NCBI RefSeq assembly: GCF_030581075.1
Contig: NZ_JAUQSW010000001.1
Span: 124,001 to 188,000 of the forward strand
Direction of reading: 5' to 3'
Source: Hymenobacter cheonanensis
Lineage (GTDB): Bacteria > Bacteroidota > Bacteroidia > Cytophagales > Hymenobacteraceae
DNA length: 64,000 bases
The position numbers and the translations under genes are program-made. Under the pieces are notes generated by a model. It had not been told where the DNA came from and searched no databases. It saw only the letters and a program-made list of their open reading frames with translations. This document shows, in pieces, positions 1 through 9,026 of the stretch (within the stretch, counting starts at the first letter, position 1; the number at the start of each line of letters is the position of its first letter).

Positions 1-2017
1 TGGTTTCGTGAATGCGGGCGAAGCTTTTTACCAGCACGGCGCGCACGCCGAGGTGGCGGGGCTCCATGGCGGCGTGCTCGCGCGAGCTGCCTTCGCCGTA
101 GTTCTCATCACCCACCACAATGCTGCCGATGCCCAGGCTCTTGAGCACGCGGGCCGCCTGCGGCACCGGCACGTAGGGCGAGCCCTGGGTACCGCTATCC
201 TTCACGGCGTTGGTTTCGCCGGTGTAGGCGTTGGTGGCGCCGATGAGCATGTTGTTGGAAATGTTATCCAGGTGGCCACGGAACTTGAGCCACGGGCCGG
301 CCATCGAAATATGGTCGGTGGTGCATTTGCCAAGTGCCTTAATGAGCACACGCAGGCCTAGCAGGTCGGTACCTTCCCAGGGCTTGAAGGGGTCAAGCAG
401 CTGGAGGCGGTCCGAGTTAGGGTCTACCAGCACCTGCACGGTGCTGCCATCTTCGGCCGGAGCCTGGAAGCCCGCATCTTCTACGGCGTAGCCGGCGGGC
501 GGCATTTCGAGGCCCATCGGCTCGTCAAGCTTCACGGCGCCGTTTTTGCCGGGCAGCGTGTCGGTGAGCGGGTTAAAAGTCAGGTCGCCGGCAATGGCGA
601 AAGCCGTCACGATTTCGGGCGAGGCCACGAACGCGTGGGTGTTCGGGTTGCCGTCGTTGCGCTTGGCAAAGTTGCGGTTGAAGCTCGTGATAATCGAGTT
701 CTTGCGCTTGGGGTCGTCGGTGTGGCGGGCCCACTGGCCGATGCACGGGCCGCAGGCATTGGCCAGCACCACGCCGCCCATTTCGGCAAAGGTGTCGAGC
801 AGGCCGTCGCGGGCCACGGTGTAGCGCACCAGTTCCGAGCCGGGCGTGATGGTGAACTCGGCGGCTACGTGCAAGCCCTTATCCACGGCCTGCTTGGCAA
901 TGCTGGCAGCGCGGGTAATATCCTCGTACGACGAGTTGGTGCACGAGCCGATGAGGCCTACCTCCAGTTTCTCGGGCCAGCCGTGCTCTTTTACGGCGGC
1001 GGCAAACTGCGAAATCGGCCAGGCGGCGTCCGGCGTGAACGGGCCGTTCACGTAGGGCTCCAGCGTATTGAGGTCGATTTCGATGAGCTGGTCGTAGAAC
1101 TCGGCGGGGTTGGCGTACACCTCATCGTCGGCGCGCAGGTGCGCGGCCTGGGCCTTGGCTAGCTCCGCGATTTCGGCGCGGCCGGTGCCGCGCAGGTAAT
1201 CGCCCATTTTCTCATCGTAGCCGAATACCGAGGTCGTAGCCCCAATTTCGGCGCCCATGTTGCAGATGGTGCCTTTGCCGGTGCAGCTCAGGCTTTCCGC
1301 GCCTTCGCCGAAGTACTCGACGATGGCGCCGGTGCCGCCCTTCACGGTCAGGATGCCGGCCACGCGCAGAATTACGTCCTTAGCCGACGTCCAGCCGCTC
1401 ATTTTGCCGGTCAGCTTCACGCCAATCACCTTCGGGAATTTCAACTCCCAGGGCATGCCCGCCATTACGTCCACGGCATCGGCGCCGCCTACGCCAATGG
1501 CAATCATACCGAGGCCGCCCGCATTGGGGGTGTGCGAGTCGGTGCCAATCATCATGCCGCCGGGGAAGGCATAGTTTTCCAGCACTACCTGGTGAATGAT
1601 GCCGGCGCCGGGCTTCCAGAAGCCGATACCATATTTATTGGAAACCGAAGCCAGGAAATCGTAAACTTCGCGGTTTTCGTCGTTGGCAATGGCCAAGTCC
1701 TCGGTAGCGCCGTCTTTGGCCTGAATAAGGTGGTCGCAGTGCACGGTGCTAGGCACGGCTACGGTGGCTTTGCCGGCCTGCATAAACTGCAAAAGGGCCA
1801 TCTGGGCAGTAGCATCCTGCATGGCCACGCGGTCGGGCGCGAAATCGACGTAGCTCACGCCACGCTGGTGCGCTTCGCCCACTTTGCCACCGTAGAGGTG
1901 GGCGTAGAGGATTTTTTCGGTGAGCGTGAGCGGGCGGCCAACGGCCGTGCGGGCCGCTTCGATGCGCGAGCCGAGGCCCGCGTACACGGCCCGAATCATA
2001 TCAAGGTCAAACGCCAT
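1..2017 (-). CDS. acn: Aconitate hydratase (partial, C-terminus beyond window)
   Basis: Isomerises citrate to isocitrate through cis-aconitate in the TCA cycle, using a [4Fe-4S] cluster. The minus-strand frame is open from an ATG at 2017 to the window edge (about 672 codons). It starts [19 protein letters not shown] and contains the cluster-ligand motifs SCTNSS and [10 protein letters not shown] and the substrate-site stretch [14 protein letters not shown]. The layout matches the mitochondrial-type aconitase of roughly 750 residues, so about 80 residues are missing. Upstream of the ATG is a pyrimidine-rich stretch instead of a Shine-Dalgarno, with a perfect TAnnTTTG box at 2048-2055. It is divergent from the TlpA-like gene. 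The family is certain; the exact subclass was not tested. Confidence 0.95.
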   Translation of the reverse strand, partial: MAFDLDMIRAVYAGLGSRIEAARTAVGRPLTLTEKILYAHLYGGKVGEAHQRGVSYVDFAPDRVAMQDATAQMALLQFMQAGKATVAVPSTVHCDHLIQAKDGATEDLAIANDENREVYDFLASVSNKYGIGFWKPGAGIIHQVVLENYAFPGGMMIGTDSHTPNAGGLGMIAIGVGGADAVDVMAGMPWELKFPKVIGVKLTGKMSGWTSAKDVILRVAGILTVKGGTGAIVEYFGEGAESLSCTGKGTICNMGAEIGATTSVFGYDEKMGDYLRGTGRAEIAELAKAQAAHLRADDEVYANPAEFYDQLIEIDLNTLEPYVNGPFTPDAAWPISQFAAAVKEHGWPEKLEVGLIGSCTNSSYEDITRAASIAKQAVDKGLHVAAEFTITPGSELVRYTVARDGLLDTFAEMGGVVLANACGPCIGQWARHTDDPKRKNSIITSFNRNFAKRNDGNPNTHAFVASPEIVTAFAIAGDLTFNPLTDTLPGKNGAVKLDEPMGLEMPPAGYAVEDAGFQAPAEDGSTVQVLVDPNSDRLQLLDPFKPWEGTDLLGLRVLIKALGKCTTDHISMAGPWLKFRGHLDNISNNMLIGATNAYTGETNAVKDSGTQGSPYVPVPQAARVLKSLGIGSIVVGDENYGEGSSREHAAMEPRHLGVRAVLVKSFARIHET

Positions 2018-2047
2018 AGGAGGGAGAGTGGGTTGTTAGCTTAGGCG

Positions 2048-2055
2048 CAAAAGTA
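2048..2055 (-). promoter_or_regulatory. Candidate Bacteroidota -7 box for aconitase
   Basis: The minus strand reads TACTTTTG, an exact match to TAnnTTTG, 30 bp upstream of the aconitase ATG. No well-spaced TTTG -33 element is obvious, so the call rests on the -7 box and its position. Confidence 0.5.
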
Positions 2056-2207
2056 ACGGCCAGCCTAGGCAATTTGGTAGTATCCGGGCGATTTAGGCCG
2101 TACTTAGAAATCGTCCAAATAATGCGGGAGCTTTGGCGCCACGCGTGGTCTTTTTACGCAGGCCAGCCCCATTGCAGTCATATTTTATAACCAAGGAGTG
2201 GCCGTGC

Positions 2208-2215
2208 TAGTTTTG
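2208..2215 (+). promoter_or_regulatory. Candidate -7 box for the TlpA-like gene
   Basis: TAGTTTTG matches TAnnTTTG exactly and lies 20 bp before the ATG at 2236. The -33 region is AT-rich (around 2181-2190) without a clean TTTG. Confidence 0.4.
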
Positions 2216-2235
2216 GCGGTTCTACCTTGACTTTT

Positions 2236-3603
2236 ATGAAACTCATTCCATATGCCTTAGCGGGCGCGCTAGGAGCTACGCTACTGGCCGGCTGCAATTC
2301 GCCTTCTACCTCTGGTGCTACTGAGAAAGCAGCAGTTTCGGCGGCTACCCTGCTCACGCCCGGTCCCTGGCACGGCGAGCTAGCGGCCCAGGGCCAGAAA
2401 ATTCCGTTTCTATTTGAAGTAAAAACCGAGGCTGACAAGCCCGTAGTGTACCTTATTAATAAGGGCCTGAACGGCGAGGAGCGCCTGCGCTGCGACGAGA
2501 TTTCGGCGGCCGGCGACTCGGTTACGATTCGGATGCACGTCTTTGACGCGGCGCTAGTGGTGCGGGGCGATGGCCAGGGCAAGCTGAAAGGCACCTGGGT
2601 GAAGTATGACTCGAAGACACCTTACCGGGTGCCATTGGTGGCTAGCACTGCTAGCGCCGCTTCAAGTGCAAACCCAAGCGTCACAGACTTATTTGGTGAG
2701 GACGATGGGTCAGCGGGCAAGTTTTTACCCGTTTTCCAAGAGTCGATGAAAAAAGGAGCTACCTACAACGTGAAGTTTCAAGACAAGGACGGTAGCTCAT
2801 ATCCTGCGGTTGGGATTATCAAGTATACCCCAGGAGGGACAAACCCGTTGACTGGCACGTTTTTAACTACGACTGGAGATTATCGATACCTAGCAGGCAG
2901 CATGGCGTTGCGAAACAAGCAACAGCATCTGCTACTCAGCACTTTCGATGGCAGCCACGCTTTTCTATTTGATGGCGTTTATAAGGAGAAGAATCATAAT
3001 GTAATTGTCGGCGACTTCTACTCAGGCAAATCGGGCCACGAAACTTGGACGGCTACCCTCGACCCAACCGCCAAGCTGCCCGATGCCGACACGCTTACCT
3101 ACCTGCGCAAGGGCGAGTCGCGGCTGAACTTCACCTTTCCGAGCATCGTGCCGGGGGCTAGCATTTCTCCTACTGACCCCAAGTACAAGGGAAAGGTGGT
3201 AGTGCTGCAGATTCTGGGCTCGTGGTGCCCCAACTGCATGGATGAGACTAACTACCTCGCGCCCTGGTACGCGCAGAACAAGGCGCGCGGCGTCGAGATT
3301 ATCGGCCTGGGCTACGAGCGCAGCTCCGACTACAAGCAGGCCGCCAGCCGCCTCCAGAACATGCAGAAGCGCTACAACATTGGCTACGACTTGGCCGTGG
3401 CCGGCGTATCGAACAAAGACTCGGTGGCGGCCTCGCTGCCGCAGCTGGCGAAGTTTTTAGGCTTCCCAACTACCATTTTCCTGGATAAAAAAGGCGTGGT
3501 GCGCAGCATCCGCACGGGCTTTTCGGGGCCGGGCACGGGCCAGTATTACGAGGAAGAAAAGGCCCATTTCAACCGCACCGTGGACAAGCTGCTGAAGGAA
3601 TAG
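2236..3603 (+). CDS. TlpA/ResA-like thioredoxin-fold lipoprotein
   Basis: A 455-residue predicted lipoprotein with a thiol-disulfide exchange domain, likely anchored in the envelope. It begins MKLIPYALAGALGATLLAGC, a signal peptide ending in a lipobox. The last ~170 residues form a TlpA/AhpC-type thioredoxin fold with the redox motif WCPNC (GSWCPNCMDETNYL) and a cis-Pro-like loop (GFPTTIFLDKKG). The middle ~270 residues resemble the extended N-terminal parts found on Bacteroidota TlpA proteins. The ATG at 2236 is preferred to an in-frame TTG at 2227 because it puts the basic residue at the signal-peptide start. The partner protein is unknown; disulfide reduction in the periplasm is inferred from the family. 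Confidence 0.85.
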   Translation: MKLIPYALAGALGATLLAGCNSPSTSGATEKAAVSAATLLTPGPWHGELAAQGQKIPFLFEVKTEADKPVVYLINKGLNGEERLRCDEISAAGDSVTIRMHVFDAALVVRGDGQGKLKGTWVKYDSKTPYRVPLVASTASAASSANPSVTDLFGEDDGSAGKFLPVFQESMKKGATYNVKFQDKDGSSYPAVGIIKYTPGGTNPLTGTFLTTTGDYRYLAGSMALRNKQQHLLLSTFDGSHAFLFDGVYKEKNHNVIVGDFYSGKSGHETWTATLDPTAKLPDADTLTYLRKGESRLNFTFPSIVPGASISPTDPKYKGKVVVLQILGSWCPNCMDETNYLAPWYAQNKARGVEIIGLGYERSSDYKQAASRLQNMQKRYNIGYDLAVAGVSNKDSVAASLPQLAKFLGFPTTIFLDKKGVVRSIRTGFSGPGTGQYYEEEKAHFNRTVDKLLKE

Positions 3604-3647
3604 CGGCCACTGGGCTCATATAACTTTCATTCTGGCTAGCCGTTGTA

Positions 3648-3684
3648 AGCTCCACCATCTGCCGGGCAGGTGGTGGAGCTTTTG
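3648..3684 (+). terminator. Rho-independent terminator after the TlpA-like gene
   Basis: A 16-bp near-perfect stem (AGCTCCACCATCTGCC against 3665-3680) is followed by TTTTG. It lies 45 bp after the stop codon. Confidence 0.75.
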
Positions 3685-3783
3685 CATTCGGGCCGGGCCT
3701 AGCCGGGCGGCACGGCGCTGTTTGGCGCCGCTTTGCTTTGGCCCGACAATTGAATACGCCTGCCTATAACCTACTCTTTTCTC

Positions 3784-5226
3784 ATGTCTGCCCTTTCCCA
3801 CCGCGTTCTTCGCCCAGCTGCTTTGCTCCTGCTTTTGCCGCTAGCCAGCGCTACGCCTTCGGAGCCGAGCAAGCCGGCCGCCCCGCGCACTACCCTAGCC
3901 CGGCCCCAGCAGGGCGCCAAGCCCGACCCGCAGGTTATTGCCCAGTTTGGCCTCTATAACAACCCCAAGCTGCAGGCCTACATCACGCAGCAGGGCAAGC
4001 GCATGACGGCCATCTCGGACCGGCCCGGCGACTACGGCTTCACCATCGTCGACTCGCCGGTTATCAACGCCTTTGCCACGCCCGATGGGCACGTGTACTT
4101 CACGCGCGGTATCATGGCTTATTTCAATGACGAGGCGCAGTTTACGGGTGTGCTCGGGCACGAGCTAGGGCACATTACGGCGCAGCACGGCAAGAAGCAG
4201 CAGCGAAACTCCATCTTTTCCAGCATTTTGGTGGCCGGCGCCACAATAATATCGCCCAATCTGCTGGGCCGCGTGGCGCAGCCCCTGGCGCAGGTGGTGA
4301 GCCTTAAATACAGCCGCACCGACGAAAACGAAGCCGATGGCCTGGGCGTGAAATACTCGACCAAAGTCGGGTACGATGCCTCGCACATGGCCAATTTCTT
4401 CCAGACCCTGGAGCGCACCGAGGCACAGAGCGGCAGCAGCACGCCTACTTTTCTGTCTACGCACCCCAACTCGGCCGACCGCTACCAGCGGGTGAAGCAG
4501 CTCGCCGCCCAGGCCCAGCAAAGCCTCGGCAAGCGCACGCTATTGGTGAACCGCGACAGCTACCTGCGCTCCATCGAAGGGCTGCCGTTTGGCGACGACC
4601 CGCGCCAGGGCTTTGTGGAGAACAGCGTGTTTTACCACCCCGATTTGAAATTCCGCTTCCCCATTCCGGCGGGCTGGAAGTCGCAAAACTCGCCCGAGCA
4701 GTTTCAGATGGCCGAGCCCAATGGCAAGGCGCTGCTAGCCTTTCTGGGCGTGCCCGGCAGCTCGCTCGATGAGGCGGCCCAGGCCCTGGCCAAGCAAATC
4801 GGCATCACGGCCGGCAACGTGCAGCGCACCACCATCAATGGCTTTCCGGCGCTCGTGTTTGAGGGCGACCAGCAGGCTTCGTCCAGTTCCTCGGCCACGC
4901 CGGCCCACGTGCAAAGCTTTGTTATTCAAGATGGCAAGTCGTATTTCGCTTTTGTGGGGCTAGCCACGGCAGCCACGTTTGGCACCTACGCGCCGCAGTT
5001 TGCCAGCACGGTGCAAGGCTACCAGCGCCTCACGGAGGCCAGCAAGCTCAACCGCCAGCCCGAGCACATCCACATCAAGCAGGTCAAAAGCGCCACTACG
5101 CTTTCGGCGGCCCTCACGGCCAACGGCGTGCCCGGCAAGCGCCTCGAAGAAGAAGCCATCCTCAACGGGATGCAGCTTACCGACCGCCTGGCTCCCGGCA
5201 CCTTGTTTAAGGTAATCGGCCAGTAA
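3784..5226 (+). CDS. M48-family zinc metalloprotease (secreted, BepA-like)
   Basis: A 480-residue exported metallopeptidase. An N-terminal signal peptide is followed by a catalytic domain with the zinc motif HELGH (GHELGHITAQH, about residue 125) and the downstream glutamate ligand in DENEADGLG. The C-terminal half is unlike the protease core and ends in a LysM-like stretch (TTLSAALTANGVPGKRL...LAPGTLFKVIG). Periplasmic M48 proteins such as BepA take part in outer-membrane protein quality control. That role here is inferred from family and topology. The ATG at 3784 gives a complete signal peptide. A 32-bp perfect palindrome follows the gene. Confidence 0.88.
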   Translation: MSALSHRVLRPAALLLLLPLASATPSEPSKPAAPRTTLARPQQGAKPDPQVIAQFGLYNNPKLQAYITQQGKRMTAISDRPGDYGFTIVDSPVINAFATPDGHVYFTRGIMAYFNDEAQFTGVLGHELGHITAQHGKKQQRNSIFSSILVAGATIISPNLLGRVAQPLAQVVSLKYSRTDENEADGLGVKYSTKVGYDASHMANFFQTLERTEAQSGSSTPTFLSTHPNSADRYQRVKQLAAQAQQSLGKRTLLVNRDSYLRSIEGLPFGDDPRQGFVENSVFYHPDLKFRFPIPAGWKSQNSPEQFQMAEPNGKALLAFLGVPGSSLDEAAQALAKQIGITAGNVQRTTINGFPALVFEGDQQASSSSSATPAHVQSFVIQDGKSYFAFVGLATAATFGTYAPQFASTVQGYQRLTEASKLNRQPEHIHIKQVKSATTLSAALTANGVPGKRLEEEAILNGMQLTDRLAPGTLFKVIGQ

Positions 5227-5252
5227 ATCAGGCGATTGCAAAGAGGTAGGCC

Positions 5253-5346
5253 CGTCATGCTGAGCTTGCCGAAGCATCTTGGTCGCCTCGTTAGGACAAG
5301 TATCCTAGCGGTGTGACCAAGATGCTTCGGCAAGCTCAGCATGACG
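5253..5346. repeat. Intergenic palindrome, family A, copy 1
   Basis: Perfect 32-bp inverted arms (5253-5284 and 5315-5346) beginning CGTCATGCTGAGCTTGCC, with a 30-bp loop containing CCTAGCGG. It lies between the convergent M48 and CBM9-like genes. Relatives are at 10840, 40745 and 62564. Confidence 0.9.
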
Positions 5347-5370
5347 AGCGTGTTTTTATTGGCAACTGCT

Positions 5371-6267
5371 TTACTGGCCCGCTAGCTGGGCGCTGGTTTT
5401 CAGGGTGAAGGTCTGGAACGTGTCGCCGCCGCCCCGGTAGGCCCCGCGCATGCCACCGCCGCCGTAGCCACCGCGCATACCGCCGTAGCCGCCGCCATAG
5501 CCGCCCATACCGCCGCCCTGCGGGCCCACCACGCTCATATCCGACGACTGGCTGCCGGGCGCGGGCTTGGGCTTTTGGCCGGCCATCCACACGCCTACCG
5601 TGGCTACCTGGCCGCTAGCCAGGGCCGGCACCCGCCGGTACAGCAGGCGCAGCGGCACGGCCAGCTCGTAGATGAGGTTGTTGCGCGCGTCGAGGCCAAT
5701 GGCGGCTTTCACCCCTAATCGGGCTTCCGAATCGGTAAGCACGGGCTCCTTGCTGCCGCGGTAGTTGAGCAGCTCCATCTGGTTGGCCCCGGTAATGATG
5801 CCGCGCAGGCGGTTGAGGTGGTCCTGCTGGCGCTCGGCGGCCGAGGGGCCCATGGCCCCGGCCGGCCGCTCGGCGGGCGCCTTAATGGTGCTCAGGTCGA
5901 TGGGCAGCGGAAACCGCACCCCTAGCTGCTGCTGGTTGCGGCCCGTCGAGTCGAGCCACACCACCATGCCGAGGTAGGCCATCTTGGCCTGCGTAGGCAT
6001 GTCGGCGGCCTTCAGGCGCACGTACACTGTGCGCGCATCGTTGAGCACTTGGTACTGCAAGTGGCTGTTGGCATCGTATTGCAGCGAGTCGGTCCACTCG
6101 GTGGCCTTGCCGTCGATGGTAGGCGGCGTGGCTACGAAGCGGCTAGCCACCTTGCTGGCTACTACTGGTTGTTTGCCAGCGTCCGTTTGCGCCGTTTTCT
6201 GGGAAGTAGCGCAGGCAGTCAGGTACGCAGCGGGTAGCACAAGGAGCAGTGACGGTGACAGACGCAT
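5371..6267 (-). CDS. Lipoprotein with CBM9-like N-terminus and Gly/Tyr-rich tail
   Basis: A 298-residue predicted lipoprotein. It starts MRLSPSLLLVLPAAYLTAC, giving a lipobox at Cys19. Residues ~45-110 (PPTIDGKATEWTDSL..., then RTVYVRLKA) resemble the start of CBM9-like/DOMON beta-sandwich domains. These are common in Bacteroidota surface proteins and may bind carbohydrate or other ligands. The last ~60 residues are low-complexity Gly-Tyr-Met-Arg repeats (GGYGGGYGGMRGGYGGGGMR), typical of flexible surface segments. The ATG at 6267 was chosen over an in-frame upstream start at 6291 because it begins the signal peptide. The function is unknown. It converges with the M48 protease gene. Confidence 0.75.
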   Translation of the reverse strand: MRLSPSLLLVLPAAYLTACATSQKTAQTDAGKQPVVASKVASRFVATPPTIDGKATEWTDSLQYDANSHLQYQVLNDARTVYVRLKAADMPTQAKMAYLGMVVWLDSTGRNQQQLGVRFPLPIDLSTIKAPAERPAGAMGPSAAERQQDHLNRLRGIITGANQMELLNYRGSKEPVLTDSEARLGVKAAIGLDARNNLIYELAVPLRLLYRRVPALASGQVATVGVWMAGQKPKPAPGSQSSDMSVVGPQGGGMGGYGGGYGGMRGGYGGGGMRGAYRGGGDTFQTFTLKTSAQLAGQ

Positions 6268-6379
6268 AGCAAGAAGGATAGGAGAAAGCACAAAGCTACG
6301 CGGCAGCCTTGAGCGGCCGATGAACTGCTCGGCGCAATCACTTATGTCCCCACTTGGCGCGCCATCACCAAAGCCCAGA

Positions 6380-6387
6380 TATTTTTG
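6380..6387 (+). promoter_or_regulatory. Candidate promoter for the gene at 6428
   Basis: TATTTTTG matches TAnnTTTG, with TTGG at 6354-6357 (22-bp spacing) as a possible -33 element. It lies 40 bp before the ATG. Confidence 0.4.
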
Positions 6388-6427
6388 CGCGGCCCGCTCA
6401 CCTGTCCTACTTTCTTGGCTACGTCCT

Positions 6428-7294
6428 ATGCTTGCTGCCCAGCAGATTCTTCACGCCCTAGACCATTCGAACGATAACTATTACTGTTCTTTCGTTGAGC
6501 TTGGCCATGCTTACTCCTACTTGATTGACAGCCGCTTAAATTTATTTCGCGCCCAAGACCAATGGGCCATCGCAGTAGAGCGGCTAGGCTATAGCCCGCG
6601 GGCCGGCTCCATTGGGCTGGAACTATTTTATTACGGTAACTGCCTGGTGAATCTCGAAGAATACAACAACCGCCAGACCAACTACTACGCGCTCGATGTC
6701 ATTGATTGGGCGAGTTGGCAGGCAGCTACCAAGGATGAGCTACTAGACCCAGCCGCCGAAACCATCCTCGTTCGCAATACGCCAGTCAGGCTCACGCATG
6801 ACAAAGCAGCTTATGCCCAGGCGGGCATTGAGCTAGTAGCGTATGAGCCCGACCGCATTACGCCGGATGAGATAGGCCGGCTGCTCGTTCTAACCCACGC
6901 TCCCTTGTTTCGGGCTACCGATGCAGAGTTGCATAAATCCATCCCGGCCAATCTTGAAAAGATTTTGGTGCTGGATGAATGGTACCACAAGGACTTTGTA
7001 GACTCGCCAGTGGTTGAGTTGTCGCCCGGGCAACTCACTGACACCTACGAGTTGAACAAAGCAAACCTGGCACCTCAAGGCATCAGCCAAGGCGACTTGG
7101 CTAGCCTCATAGCCGCCCAAAACCAACGAATGATGCAGCAAAACCTGGAAGCCTGGGAGCAGCACCGCCCCAGCAGCTACGAAACCTGGCCGCAGCTGGC
7201 ACAGGTATTAGCCACGGGCGATGTGAGCTACTACCGCCCTACGCTACCGCCCAATACGCACTGGCGCAATTGGCCCGAATCTGGTTCGCTGTAG
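6428..7294 (+). CDS. Uncharacterised cytosolic protein
   Basis: A 288-residue protein, MLAAQQILHALDHSNDNYY at the start, with no signal peptide or membrane segment. It is acidic and rich in Tyr, Trp and Asn (for example ELFYYGNCLVNLEEYNNRQ). I recognise no catalytic motif; the style resembles the immunity-like or DUF proteins common in Bacteroidota, but that is only an impression. The ATG at 6428 is preferred because the open frame upstream (from 5984) runs antisense through the lipoprotein gene. It has its own candidate promoter and ends 2 bp from the convergent gldG stop. Base composition is lower in GC than its neighbours, which may hint at horizontal acquisition. Confidence 0.7.
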   Translation: MLAAQQILHALDHSNDNYYCSFVELGHAYSYLIDSRLNLFRAQDQWAIAVERLGYSPRAGSIGLELFYYGNCLVNLEEYNNRQTNYYALDVIDWASWQAATKDELLDPAAETILVRNTPVRLTHDKAAYAQAGIELVAYEPDRITPDEIGRLLVLTHAPLFRATDAELHKSIPANLEKILVLDEWYHKDFVDSPVVELSPGQLTDTYELNKANLAPQGISQGDLASLIAAQNQRMMQQNLEAWEQHRPSSYETWPQLAQVLATGDVSYYRPTLPPNTHWRNWPESGSL

Positions 7295-7296
7295 CA

Positions 7297-9024
7297 CTAA
7301 AAGCGCGCGTAGCGGCGCTTGCGGCGCCAGGCCCGCACCGCGCCAAAGGCGGCCAGCAGCACCAGCGGCGCCCCGATATTGAGCAGCTGCCAGGGCCGGC
7401 GGTGGTCGGCTAGCTGCACCTTATCGAGCGGGCGCAGGGTTATTTGCTTGCCGCGCACGGCAATGAGGCCGGTTTCGTCGAGCAGGTAGTCGGTGGCGTT
7501 CAAAATCAACTCGCGGTTGGCAAACTCAGTATTAGCCAGCCGGTCGAAGCCCAGGCGGAAGGGCCGGCCGCTCTTGGGGTCCACGTCGTTGCGCAGGAAA
7601 TCGCCGTCCGAGATGACGAGGATTTTGCTAGGGGCCGCGTTGGGGTTCTGGTCGGGCTGGTACTGGGTGGTGCCCGGCGCGGCGCGGTTGGCAAAGAGCG
7701 AGCGAAACGTGCCTTCCAGCAGGTAACCAACTGGCTGGTAGCTGTTCTGGTACAGCTTAGGGTTGGGCTCCAGGCGGGCGTCGTTGAAGTTGATGGGCAC
7801 CGGCGCGGGCAGGCGGCGCGTGTAGCGCGAGGTAGTCATGAGCAGCGTTTTGCGGATACCGGCCGCTTTCACGGTGTCGATATTGCCCACAAATTTCATG
7901 TACACCGCATCCAGGTTGCGCGTTATCGGGCTGGGGCTGAAGCGGTTGATGAGCGGGTAAAGCTGCCAGGGCAGCGGCTCAATCTTGGGCTTGTTGCCGG
8001 TCATACCCGTCACGAGCGGAATCTGGCCGCAGTTTAGGTCGAGCAGCAGGTTCGGGTTCAGGCGCACGCCGTAGCGAAACAGCAGGTCGTCGAGATTCAG
8101 GTTGTAGGGCGTGGCTAGGGCCGCGCCGTTGCGGCTCACGCTGTCGAGGTCCACCCGCAGGGCATCCACAAAAAACAGGGCCCGCCCGCCGTGGGTGATG
8201 AACTGGTCGAGGCGAAACTTCTCCTCCTCCGAATAAGGCTGCGTGGGCTTGGCAATCACCACGGCATCGAGGTTGCCGCGCAGGTCCTTCACCTGGCTCA
8301 GGTTCACCCGGAACACGTCGTAGTTCTGCTGCCACGAAGTCAGGATATCGCCCATCTGGGCATTGTCCAGCTCGCCGTGGCCCGTGATAACCCCCAGCCG
8401 GCGCTTGGCGCCACCGGGCGGCGCCACCTGCCGGATGGTGCTGGCCAGCTCATACTCCAGCCCCTCAATGCTCTGGTTGAGGCGCTGCTCGGGGCTGGCC
8501 ACCTGGCTGCCGCGCAGCAACAGCACATTGCGCGTTTGGCCACCGGCCTGCACCACGGCCCACGGGAAAATGATTTTCTCGACCCGCTTGCCGTTCTCAT
8601 TCGCCCCGAGGTTGGTGGGCTTCAGGCCTTTCTTAAAAAGCGTTTCGTAGAATTTGTTGCGACCCGCTTCGGTGCCGGCCGCACTGGGGTCGATAAAGAT
8701 AAAATTCAGATTACCACCGCCGTACACCTGCATCTCGTTCAGGGTTTCGCGCACGCCCTGCGCCAGGCGGCGGAAGGTGGGCGGAAAATCGCCGGCCAAA
8801 TACACCGTGATAGTAACGGGCTGCTTGAGATTGGTGAGCAGCGTTTTGGTAGCCGGCGACATGGTGTAGCGCTTTTCCTCCGTCAGGTCGAGGCGAAAGA
8901 AAAACTGCTGGGCAATGAAATTCAGCACCAGCAAACCGCCCACAATGGCGGCAAAGCGGAGCAAATCCTGGCGCTTGCGCGAGGCGGCCGGGGCCGGGGT
9001 GAGGGTCGGAGTAGTCGCTTCCAT
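7297..9024 (-). CDS. gldG: Gliding-motility ABC transporter component GldG
   Basis: A 575-residue membrane-anchored auxiliary subunit of the GldA-GldF-GldG ABC transporter, which is required for gliding in Flavobacterium johnsoniae. One N-terminal membrane helix (LRFAAIVGGLLVLNFIAQQF) is followed by a large periplasmic region that includes the DUF4350/ABC_transp_aux-like stretch (RLGVITGHGELDN, then GGRALFFVD). A second helix lies near the C-terminus (LLNIGAPLVLLAAFGAVRAW) before a basic tail. The length matches GldG. The ATG lies 2 bp from the gldF stop, implying translational coupling. In Cytophagales these genes also occur in species without proven gliding, so motility is inference. Confidence 0.93.
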   Translation of the reverse strand: MEATTPTLTPAPAASRKRQDLLRFAAIVGGLLVLNFIAQQFFFRLDLTEEKRYTMSPATKTLLTNLKQPVTITVYLAGDFPPTFRRLAQGVRETLNEMQVYGGGNLNFIFIDPSAAGTEAGRNKFYETLFKKGLKPTNLGANENGKRVEKIIFPWAVVQAGGQTRNVLLLRGSQVASPEQRLNQSIEGLEYELASTIRQVAPPGGAKRRLGVITGHGELDNAQMGDILTSWQQNYDVFRVNLSQVKDLRGNLDAVVIAKPTQPYSEEEKFRLDQFITHGGRALFFVDALRVDLDSVSRNGAALATPYNLNLDDLLFRYGVRLNPNLLLDLNCGQIPLVTGMTGNKPKIEPLPWQLYPLINRFSPSPITRNLDAVYMKFVGNIDTVKAAGIRKTLLMTTSRYTRRLPAPVPINFNDARLEPNPKLYQNSYQPVGYLLEGTFRSLFANRAAPGTTQYQPDQNPNAAPSKILVISDGDFLRNDVDPKSGRPFRLGFDRLANTEFANRELILNATDYLLDETGLIAVRGKQITLRPLDKVQLADHRRPWQLLNIGAPLVLLAAFGAVRAWRRKRRYARF

Positions 9025-9026
9025 GC

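Noticed and set aside
5253..5346. Palindromic repeats as a CRISPR array
   Set aside because: Copies are scattered over the window, each a long hairpin; there are no regularly spaced repeats with unique spacers and no cas genes.
5984..6427. N-terminal extension of the gene ending at 7294
   Set aside because: This part runs antisense through the CBM9-like lipoprotein gene and precedes the candidate promoter at 6380; the ATG at 6428 is a better start.
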